DNA from: Modestobacter sp. VKM Ac-2985 | GTDB lineage: Bacteria > Actinomycetota > Actinomycetes > Mycobacteriales > Geodermatophilaceae | Reading direction: 5' to 3' | Length of the DNA stretch: 64,000 nucleotides | Assembly (NCBI RefSeq): GCF_026967925.1 | Contig: NZ_JAPVBI010000002.1 | Span: 558,001 to 622,000 of the forward strand | Part shown: in pieces, positions 51,920-61,118 of the stretch | How positions within the stretch are numbered: the first letter of the stretch is position 1 | Layout: every line of letters starts with the position of its first letter | Notes under the pieces: generated by a model | Told to the model about the DNA's origin: nothing | Databases searched by the model: none | The model's input: the letters and a program-made list of their open reading frames with translations, nothing else | Program-made: the position numbers and the translations under genes

Positions 51920-51952
51920 GGACAGCCCACCCCTGCAGGGGGTGGGCCGTCC
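51920..51952 (+). terminator. Terminator behind the MarR gene
   Basis: GGACAGCCCACCCC and GGGGTGGGCCGTCC form a 14-bp stem with one mismatch and a five-base loop, starting six bases behind the stop. It ends the dnaK-marR block before the converging glcF gene. Confidence 0.75.
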
Positions 51953-52058
51953 GGCCCCGTTCCGAGGCTCGCCCCGAGCGTGCGAGGGGTGAGGAGAACG
52001 GTCAGGCCCCGTTCCGAGGCTCGCCCCGAGCGTGCGAGGGGTGAGGAGAACGGGGTCC
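51953..52058 (-). repeat. Tandem duplication of the post-stop palindrome (family member e)
   Basis: Two 49-bp identical units, with a period of 52 bases (starting at 51953 and 52005), lie behind the glcF stop. Each folds as CCGTTC/GAACGG outside and CTCGCCCC/GGGGTGAG inside. The right unit begins two bases from the glcF stop codon, reading AGGACCCC in the gene's direction. The outer arms are shared with the element behind the SRPBCC gene. Confidence 0.85.
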
Positions 52059-52060
52059 TT

Positions 52061-53464
52061 TCAGTGCTGGGGTCCCAGGGTGGTGACCGGGAGGCCCTGG
52101 ATCGAGGCGTCGATGACCTCGATGGTGTGCGCCAGGCCGATGCGGGTGCCCTGCCGCTCCAGCGAGGACGAGACCTGCATCAGGCACCCGGGGTTCGCGG
52201 TCACCAGCAGCTCGGCCCCGGTGCCGGCGATGTTGCGCGCCTTCCGGTCGCCGAGCTCGCGGGCGGGCTCGGGGTTGAGCACGTTCCAGATCCCGGCCGA
52301 GCCGCAGCAGACCTCGGCCTCGGCGATCTCCCGCAGCTGCAGGCCGGGGATCTCCCGCAGCAGGCCGCGCGGCTGGCTGCGGATGCCCTGGGCGTGCCCG
52401 AGGTGGCAGGCGTCGTGGTAGGCCACGGTCACCTCCAGCGGGTGCCGCGGGGCGACGCTGCCGAGCTCGGCGAGGAACTCCGAGACGTCCCGGACCTTGC
52501 GGGAGAAGGCCGTCGCCCGCTCGGCGTAGTCCGGGTCGTCGGCGAGGATGTCGGCGTACTCCTTCATGCTCGAGCCGCAGCCGGCCGCGTTGACCACGAC
52601 CGCGTCGACGCCGGCGCTCTCGAACGCGTCGATCGTGGCCCGGGCGAAGGACTGCGCCTCCTCCTGCCGGCCGTTGTGCACCGACAGCGCGCCGCAGCAG
52701 CCCTGCTTGCGCGGGATGATCACGTCACAGCCCTCGGCGGCGAGCACCCGCGCAGTCGCGGCGTTCACCCCGGGGAAGAACTCGCCCTGCACGCAGCCGG
52801 TGAGCATGCCCACCACGGCCCGCCGGGCGCCGGCGGCCGGTACCCGCTCGGGCAGCTTCTCCCGCTTCTCCAGCACCGGGGCCAGGCCCTCCATCGCAGC
52901 CAGCTTCGGCGCGAGCCGGTCCAGCAGGCCGCTGCCCCGCACGACCTTCGGCAGTCCGCTCGCCTGGTAGGCCCGCAGCGGTCCGCGCAGTGCCCGGAGC
53001 CGCTTCTTGTACGGGAACAGCGCGAAGATCGCCGCGCGCATCGCCCGGTCGCCGGGGCTGCGGGTGTGGTGCCGCTCCACCTGGACGCGGGTGGCCTCGA
53101 TGAGCTTGTCGTACTGGACGCCGGAGGGGCAGGCGGTCACGCAGGCCATGCAGCCCAGGCAGGCGTCGAAGTGCTGCACCATCGTGTCGCTGAGCGGCGC
53201 CCCCTCCAGCCCGGCCTTCATCAGGTCGATCCGGCCGCGCGGGGAGTCCATCTCCTCGCCCCACAGCGTGTACGTGGGGCAGGTGGGCAGGCAGAAGCCG
53301 CAGTGCACGCAGTCACTGATCAGCTCGGCCGAGGGCGGGTGGTCCTCGTCGAAGGCGGACCGCAGGGTGGGGGTGCCCACGGGCACCGGGCCGGCGCTGA
53401 GGGCGTCGGTCTTGCGCGGGTCGCTCTGCGGCTCGTCGGAACGGGCGCGGGTGGACTCGACCAT
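52061..53464 (-). CDS. glcF: Glycolate oxidase iron-sulfur subunit
   Basis: The 467-residue protein has two 4Fe-4S motifs (CVHCGFCLPTCPTY and CLGCMACVTACPSG) and two CCG domains (GMLTGCVQGEFF with QGCCGALSVHNG; YHDACHLGHAQG with EVCCGSAGIWN). It carries electrons from the flavin subunits GlcD and GlcE towards the quinone pool at the membrane. Its ATG shares one base with the glcE stop. A basic, disordered N-terminus of about 45 residues precedes the first cluster. It is the last gene of glcDEF. Confidence 0.93.
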   Translation of the reverse strand: MVESTRARSDEPQSDPRKTDALSAGPVPVGTPTLRSAFDEDHPPSAELISDCVHCGFCLPTCPTYTLWGEEMDSPRGRIDLMKAGLEGAPLSDTMVQHFDACLGCMACVTACPSGVQYDKLIEATRVQVERHHTRSPGDRAMRAAIFALFPYKKRLRALRGPLRAYQASGLPKVVRGSGLLDRLAPKLAAMEGLAPVLEKREKLPERVPAAGARRAVVGMLTGCVQGEFFPGVNAATARVLAAEGCDVIIPRKQGCCGALSVHNGRQEEAQSFARATIDAFESAGVDAVVVNAAGCGSSMKEYADILADDPDYAERATAFSRKVRDVSEFLAELGSVAPRHPLEVTVAYHDACHLGHAQGIRSQPRGLLREIPGLQLREIAEAEVCCGSAGIWNVLNPEPARELGDRKARNIAGTGAELLVTANPGCLMQVSSSLERQGTRIGLAHTIEVIDASIQGLPVTTLGPQH

Positions 53465-54726
53465 CAGATGCCTCCGACGAACCGGCCGGGCGCCAGACGG
53501 CGCTCGGGGTCGAACTGTTCCTTCACACGGCGCATCAGGTCGATCGCCGGTACCGGGCCCCACGTGTCGACCGCCGCCTTGACCGCCGGGGGGCCGTCGA
53601 CGACGACCAGTGCGCCGCCGTGCTCGGTGCAGACCGCCCGGGTGCGGGCGACCACGTCGGCCACCGCCTCCACCGGGGCGTCGGCGCCGAGCGCGGCGTA
53701 GAGGACGCCGGCCCCGCCGGAGCCGCGGACCGTGAGGGCGATCCCGGCGTCCTCCGCGGCCCGGCGGGCGGCGATGAGCACCGGGGCCAGGCCGGACAGC
53801 GCGCAGGTGAGCTTCAGGCCCGTCGACCCCGGCTCGTCGGTCCACGGCAGCACGCCCCAGCCCAGCGGTGCGGCCTCGACGGCGTCCGCTCCCAGGCCCA
53901 GCAGTCGGCGGGTGGTCGCCGTCCGGGCCTCGACGCCGGCGGGGGTGCCCTCCAGCAGGACCCCGACCGTGCCGGCGCCGTCGACGCGCCACTCCACCTC
54001 CACGGCGGCCGGCACGACCTGCGCGTGCACCACCGACTGGACCAGCCGGGAGGCGTCCTCGGGGGTGCCGAAGGGCACGGAGACGAACCGCCGGGCGGCC
54101 GGCACCGGGTGCAGTCGGAAGACGGCCTGGGTGACGACGACGAGGGTGCCGAACGAGCCGATGACCAGCTTGCCCAGGTCGTAGCCGGCCACGTTCTTGA
54201 CCACCCGGCCACCGGCCTTGGCGACCACCCCGTCGGCGCGCACCACGGTGACGCCGATCAGCAGGTCGCGGGCCGTGCCGACGGCGACCCGGCCGGGGCC
54301 GCTGGCGTTGGTCGCGAGCATGCCGCCGACGGTGCCGCCGGCGACCGGTTCGTCCAGGGCCAGCCGCTGGCCGGCCGAGCCGGCGGTCTCCTGGACGTCG
54401 GAGAGCAGGGCGCCGGCCTGGGTGTCGACGATGAGGTCACCGGCGGCGTGGTCGAGCACCTGGCCCATCCGGCTCAGGTCCAGCACCACGTCGGCGGACT
54501 CCGGCGGCCGGCCCCAGCTGATCTTGGTGCCCCGGCCCCGGGGGACGACGGTGAGCCCGGCGGCCGCGGCGGCGCGCAGCACGGCGGCGGTCTCCTCCGT
54601 CGACCCGGGCCGGGCCACCAGCGCGGCGGTAACCCCGTCGACGGCGTCGGCCGGGGTGGCGTCGGTGACCTCCCCGCAGGCGTCGGAGAGGCGGGTGCGG
54701 GCGGTGTCGAGGTCGATCGTGGTCAT
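53464..54726 (-). CDS. glcE: Glycolate oxidase FAD-binding subunit GlcE
   Basis: The 420-residue protein has a PCMH-type FAD-binding domain (VVPRGRGTKISWGRPPESADVVLDLSRM, GGTVGGMLATNASGPGRVAVGTARDLLIGV, VVKNVAGYDLGKLVIGSFGTL) and ends with the family close FDPERRLAPGRFVGGI. It works with GlcD in oxidising glycolate to glyoxylate. Its ATG overlaps the glcD stop and its stop overlaps the glcF start, so all three subunits are coupled. The frame is open far upstream but only as shadow of glcD. Confidence 0.93.
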   Translation of the reverse strand: MTTIDLDTARTRLSDACGEVTDATPADAVDGVTAALVARPGSTEETAAVLRAAAAAGLTVVPRGRGTKISWGRPPESADVVLDLSRMGQVLDHAAGDLIVDTQAGALLSDVQETAGSAGQRLALDEPVAGGTVGGMLATNASGPGRVAVGTARDLLIGVTVVRADGVVAKAGGRVVKNVAGYDLGKLVIGSFGTLVVVTQAVFRLHPVPAARRFVSVPFGTPEDASRLVQSVVHAQVVPAAVEVEWRVDGAGTVGVLLEGTPAGVEARTATTRRLLGLGADAVEAAPLGWGVLPWTDEPGSTGLKLTCALSGLAPVLIAARRAAEDAGIALTVRGSGGAGVLYAALGADAPVEAVADVVARTRAVCTEHGGALVVVDGPPAVKAAVDTWGPVPAIDLMRRVKEQFDPERRLAPGRFVGGI

Positions 54727-56282
54727 CAGAACGCGTCCGCCAGCCCGGCCTCGACCAGCGGGTGCGCCTTCTTGCGCTTGCCGGGCACCTCGCCGCACAG
54801 CCGCGGGGTGGGGAAGATCTTGCCGGGGTTGGAGATGTTGCCGGGGTCGAAGGCGCACCGGACGAGCTGCATGGTGTCCAGGTCGTCGTCGGTGAACATC
54901 TTCGGCATGTAGGCGGCCTTGTCCACGCCCACCCCGTGCTCGCCGGTGATCGCCCCGCCGTGGGTGATGCAGAGGTCCAGGATCGCGCCGCTGACCTGTT
55001 CGGCTGCCTCGCTGGCGCCGTCCTTCTCTCCGTCGAAGAGGACCAGCGGGTGCAGGTTGCCGTCGCCGGCGTGGAAGACGTTGGCCACCCGGACCCCGGA
55101 GGACGACGACAGCTCGGCGATCGCCCGCAGCACCTCCGGGAGCGCGGTCCGCGGGATCACGCCGTCCTGGACGATGTAGTCGGGGCTGATCCGGCCCACG
55201 GCGGCGAAGGCGGACTTGCGGCCGCGCCAGATCAGCGCGCGCTCGGTGGCGTCGGTGGCCAGCCGCAGCTCGAAGGAGCCGTTCTGCTGGCAGAACTGCT
55301 CGACCAGCGCGTACTCGTGCTCGACCTCGGCCGAGGCGCCGTCGAGCTCGATGACCAGCACCGCGCCGGCGCCGTCCGGGTAGTTGCAGTGCACGGCGGC
55401 CTCGGCGGCCTCGATGGCCAGCGCGTCCATCATCTCGATCGCGGCGGGCAGGACGCCCGCGCTGATGATCGCCGAGGTGGCGGCGCCGGCGTCGTCGGTG
55501 GTGTGGAACCCGACGAGCAGGGTGCGGACCTCCTCGGGCAGCCGCACCAGCCGGACGGTGGCGGTGGTGGCGATGCCGAGGGTGCCCTCGGAGCCGACCA
55601 CGGTGCCGAGCAGGTCGTAGCCGGGGGAGTCCGGCGCCAGGCCGCCCAGCTGCACGACGTCGCCCTGCGGGGTGATCAGCTCGGTGCCGAGCACGTGGTT
55701 GCTGGTGAACCCGTACTTCAGGCAGTGTGCGCCGCCGGAGTTCTCGGCCAGGTTGCCGCCGATGGAGCAGATCTGCTGGCTGCTGGGGTCGGGGGCGTAG
55801 TAGTAGCCCTCGGGGGTGGCCGCCCGGGTGACGTCGAGGTTGATGACGCCGGGCTCCACGATCGCGCGCTGGTCGGCGCGGCGGACCTCGCGGATCGTCC
55901 GCATCCGGGAGGTGACCAGCAGGACGCCGTCGGCCCGGGGGAGCGCCCCGCCGGAGAGCCCGGTGCCCGAGCCGCGGGCGACGAACGGGACGCCGTGCTC
56001 GGAGCAGGCCCGCACCACCGCAGCGAGCTGCTCGGTGGTCTCCGGGAGCACCACCAGTGCGGGGGTGACCCGGTAGTGGGCCAGGCCGTCGCACTCGTAG
56101 GTGCGCAGCTGGGTGGGGTCGGCGATCACGCCGGTCTCGGGCATGAGGGCCCGGGCCACCCGGCCCACGGCCGCGATGCCGGCGGCGTTGTCCCCGGCCT
56201 CACCGGTGGCCGAGGTCGCCTCGGGTGGGGTGTCGCCGAGGACCGGGCCGGCCGTCGTCTGGGTGCCGTGCGTGCCGCTCAT
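54726..56282 (-). CDS. glcD: Glycolate oxidase catalytic flavoprotein GlcD
   Basis: The 518-residue FAD enzyme oxidises glycolate (or D-lactate) to the 2-oxoacid. The PCMH FAD domain shows VPFVARGSGTGLSGGALP, GVLLVTSRM and CSIGGNLAENSGGAHCLKYG; the C-terminal FAD-oxidase domain shows FHAGDGNLHPLVLFD and GAITGEHGVGVDK. A 35-residue Thr/Gly-rich N-terminal extension precedes the core. Three adjacent subunits D, E and F favour glycolate oxidase over single-chain D-lactate dehydrogenase. It lies about 100 bases behind aceB. Confidence 0.92.
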   Translation of the reverse strand: MSGTHGTQTTAGPVLGDTPPEATSATGEAGDNAAGIAAVGRVARALMPETGVIADPTQLRTYECDGLAHYRVTPALVVLPETTEQLAAVVRACSEHGVPFVARGSGTGLSGGALPRADGVLLVTSRMRTIREVRRADQRAIVEPGVINLDVTRAATPEGYYYAPDPSSQQICSIGGNLAENSGGAHCLKYGFTSNHVLGTELITPQGDVVQLGGLAPDSPGYDLLGTVVGSEGTLGIATTATVRLVRLPEEVRTLLVGFHTTDDAGAATSAIISAGVLPAAIEMMDALAIEAAEAAVHCNYPDGAGAVLVIELDGASAEVEHEYALVEQFCQQNGSFELRLATDATERALIWRGRKSAFAAVGRISPDYIVQDGVIPRTALPEVLRAIAELSSSSGVRVANVFHAGDGNLHPLVLFDGEKDGASEAAEQVSGAILDLCITHGGAITGEHGVGVDKAAYMPKMFTDDDLDTMQLVRCAFDPGNISNPGKIFPTPRLCGEVPGKRKKAHPLVEAGLADAF

Positions 56283-56334
56283 GGAGGTTCCGCCTTCGCT
56301 GCCGGACCTGCAGGTTCGTTCAGGGTGGTGCGGT

Positions 56335-56376
56335 CCCCGCTGACCATCACGATGGCCGTTCTGGTGGTCAGCGGGG
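56335..56376 (-). terminator. Hairpin between aceB and glcD
   Basis: CCCCGCTGACCATCA and TGGTGGTCAGCGGGG form a 15-bp stem with one mismatch and a 12-base loop, eight bases behind the aceB stop. It may end or attenuate transcription from aceB into glcDEF. Confidence 0.65.
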
Positions 56377-56383
56377 GAGTGGA

Positions 56384-57985
56384 TCAGGGCATGCGCTCGT
56401 AGGCCGGGACGGTGAGGAAGTCGTTGTAGTCGTCGCTCAGGGCCATCTCGGTGAAGAGCGCACGGGCATCGTCCCACCGGCCGGAGGCGTACGCATCTCC
56501 CTTGGCCTCGGCGATGGCGGCCATCTCCTCCTCGATCACCCGCTCCACCAGCTCGGTGGTGACCTGCTGGCCGTCGCTGAGCCGGACGCCGTTGTGCAGC
56601 CACTGCCAGACCTGGCTGCGGCTGATCTCGGCGGTGGCGGCGTCCTCCATCAGGCCGTTGATGCCAGCGGCGCCGGAGCCGCGCAGCCAGGACTCCACGT
56701 ACTGGATGCCGACGCTGACGTTGGCCCGCAGCCCGGCCTCGGTGGCCTCACCGGGGGTGGACTTGACGTCGAGCAGCTCGGCCGCGGTGACGTGCACGTC
56801 CTCGCGCAGCTCGTCCAGCTGGTTGGGCCGGTCGCCGAGCACCTTGTCGAAGGCGTCCATCGCGGTCTGCACCATGCCCGGGTGGGCGACCCAGGAGCCG
56901 TCGAAGCCGTCGTTGGCCTCGCGGGTCTTGTCCTCGGTGATCTTGTTGTAGGCGAACTCGTTCTTCGCGGCGTCCTTGCTCGGGATGAACGCGGACATGC
57001 CGCCCATCGCGTGCGCGCCGCGCTTGTGGCAGGTGCGCACCAGCAGCTCGGTGTAGGCCCGCATGAACGGCACGGTCATGCCCACCGAGTTGCGGTCGGG
57101 GAGGGTGAAGTCGTCACCGCGGGTGCGGAAGGTCTTGATGACGCTGAACATGTAGTCCCAGCGGCCGGCGTTGAGGCCGGAGGAGTGCTCGCGCAGCTCG
57201 TAGAGGATCTCCTCCATCTCGAAGGCCGCGGGGTAGGTCTCGATCAGGCAGGTGGCCCGGATGGTGCCGCGCGGGATGCCCAGGTGGTCCTGCCCGAGGA
57301 CGAAGGCGTCGTTCCACAGCCGCGCCTCGAGGTGGCTCTCCATCTTCGGCAGGTAGAAGTACGGCCCCTGGCCGCGGTCGATCTGCTTCTGCCCGCACGC
57401 GGAGAGGTAGAGCGCGAAGTCGACGAGGCTGCCCGAGGTCTGCTCGCCGTCGACGGTGATGTGCTTCTCCGGCAGGTGCCAGCCGCGGGGGCGGACGATG
57501 ATCGTCGGCAGCTCGTCGTCCGGCTTGAGCTCGTAGGACTTGCCCTGCGGGCTGGTGAAGTCGATCGTGCGGTCGATCGAGTCCATCAGGTTGAGCGGGC
57601 CGTTGACGACGTTCTCCCAGAGCGGGGAGTTGGCGTCCTCCTGGTCGGCCAGCCAGCACTTGGCGCCGGAGTTGAGCGCGTTGATCGTCATCTTCCGGTC
57701 GGTCGGGCCGGTCATCTCCACCCGGCGGTCGACCAGGCCGGGAGCCGGCGGGGCCACCCGCCAGGAGTCGTCCTCACGGATCGAGGCGGTCTCGGGCAGG
57801 AAGTCCAGCGTGCCGCCGTCGGCGAGCGCCTGGACCCGCTCCGTGCGTGCCCGCAGCCGCTCCAGCCGGCGGCCGTCGAGCTCCCGGTGCAGCAGTGCGA
57901 TGAGCCCCAGGGCCTGAGGCGTCAGGACCTCGTCGAACCGCGGGCCCATCGGGCCGGTGATCTCCACGCCGTCGACCGTGCTCAT
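56384..57985 (-). CDS. aceB: Malate synthase A
   Basis: The 533-residue enzyme condenses glyoxylate and acetyl-CoA to malate. It has the malate synthase A signature EHSSGLNAGRWDYMFSVIK, the active-site stretches PKMESHLEARLWNDAF and RGTIRATCLIETYPAAFEMEE, and DGSWVAHPGMV near the C-terminus. The length fits type A, not the 720-residue type G. The ATG at 57985 follows GGGAGA. No isocitrate lyase is in the window, so its glyoxylate may come from GlcDEF. It is divergent from iclR with an operator between. Confidence 0.95.
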   Translation of the reverse strand: MSTVDGVEITGPMGPRFDEVLTPQALGLIALLHRELDGRRLERLRARTERVQALADGGTLDFLPETASIREDDSWRVAPPAPGLVDRRVEMTGPTDRKMTINALNSGAKCWLADQEDANSPLWENVVNGPLNLMDSIDRTIDFTSPQGKSYELKPDDELPTIIVRPRGWHLPEKHITVDGEQTSGSLVDFALYLSACGQKQIDRGQGPYFYLPKMESHLEARLWNDAFVLGQDHLGIPRGTIRATCLIETYPAAFEMEEILYELREHSSGLNAGRWDYMFSVIKTFRTRGDDFTLPDRNSVGMTVPFMRAYTELLVRTCHKRGAHAMGGMSAFIPSKDAAKNEFAYNKITEDKTREANDGFDGSWVAHPGMVQTAMDAFDKVLGDRPNQLDELREDVHVTAAELLDVKSTPGEATEAGLRANVSVGIQYVESWLRGSGAAGINGLMEDAATAEISRSQVWQWLHNGVRLSDGQQVTTELVERVIEEEMAAIAEAKGDAYASGRWDDARALFTEMALSDDYNDFLTVPAYERMP

Positions 57986-58071
57986 TGCTCTCCCTGGGGG
58001 TCGGTGCCCTCCGGCGGCAGCGCCGAGGGGTTCCCCGGGCCGGCGGGACAGGCCGTACAAGTGGTGCCAAC

Positions 58072-58086
58072 TTCCGGGAAGCGGAA
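58072..58086. promoter_or_regulatory. IclR-type operator in the aceB-iclR gap
   Basis: TTCCG-GGAAG-CGGAA is a perfect 5-5-5 palindrome. A weaker second site (TTCC-N10-CGGAA) follows at 58090-58108. The first is 87 bases upstream of aceB and 154 bases upstream of iclR. The same half-sites and spacing recur at 62685-62699. Confidence 0.65.
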
Positions 58087-58239
58087 GGTTCCATCTGTGA
58101 TGCGGAAAACGTATCCTCGGTCACCAGCGGGGTCAAGACGATCACGGGTGCTCCGGCACCCGGCGGGCGTCCGGCCCTGGGCGCTCTGCGGACGAGGACG
58201 AGGGCGGGCCCCGAGCGCACGGGACGACGGAGGAGTGGC

Positions 58240-59043
58240 ATGGCCGAGACGCGCGGCACGATCGGCGGTTCCGACGGGGGCGTGCAGTCCCTGGAGCGGG
58301 CGTTCCTCCTCCTGGAGCTGATGGCCGAGGACGGCGGCGAGGTGGCGTTGTCCCGGCTCGCGGTGGACAGCGGCCTCCCCCTGTCCACCATCCACCGCCT
58401 GGTCCGCACCCTGGTCGCCCGCGGTTACGTGCGCCAGCTCCCCTCCCGGCGCTACGTGCTGGGCCCTCGGCTGATCCACCTCGGCGAGAGCTCCTCGCGG
58501 ACCCTGGGCACCTGGGCCCGGCCACACCTGAGCGACCTGGTCGACTCCACCGGGGAGACGGCGAACCTGGCGATGCTCGACGGCGACCGGGTGGTCTACG
58601 TGGCCCAGGTGCCCTCCAAGCACTCGATGCGGATGTTCACCGAGGTCGGCCGTCGGGTGCACCTGCACTGCACCGGGGTGGGCAAGGCGCTGCTCTCCCA
58701 GCTGCCCCCCGGGACCGCCCGCGAGCTGCTGGAGCGCGGTGGCATGCCCCGCCGCACCGACAAGACCATCACCGACCCCGACGAGCTGCTCGCACTGCTG
58801 CCGCAGATCGCCGAGCAGGGCTACGTGCTGGACGACGGCGAGCAGGAGATCGGCGTGCGGTGCATCGCCGTCCCGGTGCTCGGCGGCCCGGCACAGACCG
58901 CGATCTCGGTCTCCGGCCCGGAGGGGCGGGTGCCGATGGAGAGCGTGCCGCAGATCGTGGCGCTGCTCCAGCAGGCCGCGGCCGGGCTCGCCGCCGAGCT
59001 GCGGGACGACAGCGCCCGCGCGCTCAGCGGCCGGTCCAGCTGA
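58240..59043 (+). CDS. IclR-family regulator of glyoxylate genes
   Basis: The 267-residue protein has the IclR winged helix (VQSLERAFLLLELMAEDGGEVALSRLAVDSGLPLSTIHRLVRTLVARGYV) and the C-terminal effector domain (GETANLAMLDGDRVVYVAQV, LHCTGVGKALL, GVRCIAVPVLGG). Related regulators such as AllR and GclR sense glyoxylate or allantoate. The ATG at 58240 has a GGAGGAG site. It is divergent from aceB, and its 3' end overlaps the crotonase gene on the other strand by 20 bases. Two identical-type palindromes nearby outline its likely regulon. Confidence 0.9.
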   Translation: MAETRGTIGGSDGGVQSLERAFLLLELMAEDGGEVALSRLAVDSGLPLSTIHRLVRTLVARGYVRQLPSRRYVLGPRLIHLGESSSRTLGTWARPHLSDLVDSTGETANLAMLDGDRVVYVAQVPSKHSMRMFTEVGRRVHLHCTGVGKALLSQLPPGTARELLERGGMPRRTDKTITDPDELLALLPQIAEQGYVLDDGEQEIGVRCIAVPVLGGPAQTAISVSGPEGRVPMESVPQIVALLQQAAAGLAAELRDDSARALSGRSS

Positions 59044-59809
59044 CCTGCCCACGGTCGACGAAGGCCCGCACCCCGGCCCGGAAGTCCGCACTGCCGAACA
59101 CCTCCCGCACCAGGTCGTCGCCGTCCGGCAGGCCGGCCCGGCGCAGCCGCGCCACGGCCTGGCCGGCGGCCTTCATGCTCAGTGGCGCATGCGCGAGCAG
59201 CGTCTCGACGAGCGCGGCCAGCGCCGGGTCGAGCTCCCCGTCCGGCACCACCTCACCGACGAAGCCGGCCGCGGCCGCGTCTGCGGCGGACAGCAGCTTC
59301 GCGCGCAGCAACATGTCCAGCGTGCGGCCCGGGCCCAGGTGGTGGACCAGCAGCGAGTAGGTGTTCATCGACAGGCAGTTGCCCAGCGTGCGGGCGATCG
59401 GGACGCCGAACCGGGACGACGCCGTCGCCACCCGCAGGTCGCAGGCGGCGGCCAGGGCGAGCCCGCCCCCGACACAGGACCCCTCGACCGCGGCGACGGT
59501 CGGCACGGTGACGTCCTCCAGGCGGTTGACCACCCGCTCGATCCGGGCCTCGTAGGCGATCCCGTCGTCCCCGCTGGTGGACTCCCCCTCGCCGAACGCC
59601 AGGAACTGGGCGATGTCGGTGCCGGCGACGAAGGCCCGGCCGCCGGCGCCACGCAGCACCAGCACCCGCACCGACGCCTCGGCGTCGGCCCGCGCGCAGG
59701 CCTCCTCGAGGCCCTCGTACATCGCGAAGGTCATCGCGTTGCGGGCCTCGGGACGGTTGAACAGCACGGTGAGCACCGCGCCGTCCTGGGTGACCTCGAG
59801 CTCGCTCAT
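59024..59809 (-). CDS. Enoyl-CoA hydratase/isomerase family protein
   Basis: The 261-residue crotonase-fold protein has NRPEARNAMTFAMYEGL at the N-terminus, the oxyanion-hole segments GRAFVAGTDIAQF and SCVGGGLALAAACDLRVAT, and FGVPIARTLGNCLS. The usual hydratase Glu after CVGGG is not evident (GGLALAAACD), so the reaction may not be simple hydration. Its ATG overlaps the CoA-transferase stop by four bases. The operon context suggests that it acts on the CoA ester formed by that enzyme. Its 3' end overlaps that of iclR. Confidence 0.85.
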   Translation of the reverse strand: MSELEVTQDGAVLTVLFNRPEARNAMTFAMYEGLEEACARADAEASVRVLVLRGAGGRAFVAGTDIAQFLAFGEGESTSGDDGIAYEARIERVVNRLEDVTVPTVAAVEGSCVGGGLALAAACDLRVATASSRFGVPIARTLGNCLSMNTYSLLVHHLGPGRTLDMLLRAKLLSAADAAAAGFVGEVVPDGELDPALAALVETLLAHAPLSMKAAGQAVARLRRAGLPDGDDLVREVFGSADFRAGVRAFVDRGQVSWTGR

Positions 59810-61020
59810 GTCCGGTCCTCTGCGGTGGTGGGGGCGATCGCGTCGACGAGCTCGGCCGGGAGGCCGTGCCGGGTGAGCACCGCCCGGGTGTCGGCGCCCA
59901 GCGGGGGGCCGGCGACGCCGCGGACGGCGGGGGTGCGGGAGAACCGCATCGGTGAGCCGATCTGCCGCACCGGCCCGAGGGTGGGGTGCGGGGCGTCCCA
60001 GAAGAACTCCCGGGCGTTCAGGTGCTCGTCGGTGAACACCTCGCCGTAGTCGTTGATCGGAGCGCACGGCACCCCGGCGGCGCCGAGCGCAGCCAGCAGG
60101 TCGGCGGTGGTGCGGGTCCGGGTGCGGCTCTCCACGACGTCCAGCAGCTCGCCGCGGCGGGCGTGCCGGCGGCTGGCGTCGGCGTAGCCGGGGTCGGCGA
60201 GCTCGTCGGCCATGTCCAGCGTGGCGCACAGCCCGGCCCAGGTGTTCGGGGTGTTCGCGCCGATCGTCACCCAGCCGTCGGCGGTCTGGAACGCCTGGTA
60301 CGGCGCCTGGCTCTGGTGCGCCGAGCCCAGCGGGCCGCCCACCTCGCCGGTGGCGAACCACTTCCCGGCCTCCCACACCGCGAGGCTCACCCCGGCCTCG
60401 AACAGCGAGACGTCGATCGACTGGCCGACGCCGGTGCGGTCCCGCTCGCGCAGTGCCGCGGTGACCGCCAGCGCCAGGTAGAGGCCGCAGACCAGGTCGC
60501 AGACCGGGACGCCGACCTTGACCGGCTCGCCGCCCGGGGTGCCGGTGATGCTCATGATCCCGCTGCGCGCCTGGGCCATGATGTCCAGCCCGGGCAGCGG
60601 GGCGAGCGGCCCGTCCTGCCCCCAGCCGGACCCGGAGGCGTGCACCACCCGCGGGTTGACCGCCCAGATCGCGGCCGCGTCGAGCCCCAGTCGGGCCATC
60701 GCGCCGGGCCGCAGGTTCTCGATCACCACGTCGGCGGCGGCGACCAGGTCGAGGAACGCCTGCTTGCCGGCGGCGGACTTCAGGTCCAGCGCGACGGACT
60801 CCTTGTTCCGGTTCAGCCGCAGGTAGGGCGAGCTCTCGCCGTCCACGAACGGCCCGCTGGCCCGGACCGGGTCCCCGGACCGGGGGTCCTCCACCTTGAC
60901 CACCCGGGCGCCCAGGTCGGCCAGCTGCATCGCGGCGTAGGGCGCCGCCATGAAGACGCCGACCTCCAGCACGGTGATGCCGGTCAGGGGCGGCTGGTCG
61001 CCCGGTGCGGGTGTGCTCAC
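59806..61020 (-). CDS. Class III CoA-transferase, CaiB/BaiF family
   Basis: The 404-residue enzyme starts with the family motif LTGITVLEVGVFMAAPYAAMQLADLGARVVKVEDPRSGDPVR. It continues with LNRNKESVALDLKSAAGK, ENLRPGAMARLGLD (Asp nucleophile region), GGPLGSAHQSQAPYQAFQTADGW and PCAPINDYGEVFTDEHLNAR. It moves CoA from one carboxylic acid to another through a mixed anhydride. The GTG at 61020 has a GGAGG site. It lies 98 bases behind the MatC-type carrier gene and overlaps the crotonase gene. The acid is unknown; formyl/oxalyl, succinyl or another dicarboxylate are possible. Confidence 0.88.
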   Translation of the reverse strand: MSTPAPGDQPPLTGITVLEVGVFMAAPYAAMQLADLGARVVKVEDPRSGDPVRASGPFVDGESSPYLRLNRNKESVALDLKSAAGKQAFLDLVAAADVVIENLRPGAMARLGLDAAAIWAVNPRVVHASGSGWGQDGPLAPLPGLDIMAQARSGIMSITGTPGGEPVKVGVPVCDLVCGLYLALAVTAALRERDRTGVGQSIDVSLFEAGVSLAVWEAGKWFATGEVGGPLGSAHQSQAPYQAFQTADGWVTIGANTPNTWAGLCATLDMADELADPGYADASRRHARRGELLDVVESRTRTRTTADLLAALGAAGVPCAPINDYGEVFTDEHLNAREFFWDAPHPTLGPVRQIGSPMRFSRTPAVRGVAGPPLGADTRAVLTRHGLPAELVDAIAPTTAEDRT

Positions 61021-61118
61021 GTGTGCCTCCGCAGTGGTGGTCGTCTCGTCGTGCTCCGGACGTGACCGCGCCCCGGCGGCAGGATCACCGTCCGGGGCGC
61101 GGGTGGTGCGGGTGGTGC

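Noticed and set aside
56384-57985. Malate synthase G (GlcB), which often accompanies glcDEF
   Set aside because: The length (533 aa) and the signature EHSSGLNAGRWDYMF are those of malate synthase A. Type G has about 720 residues.
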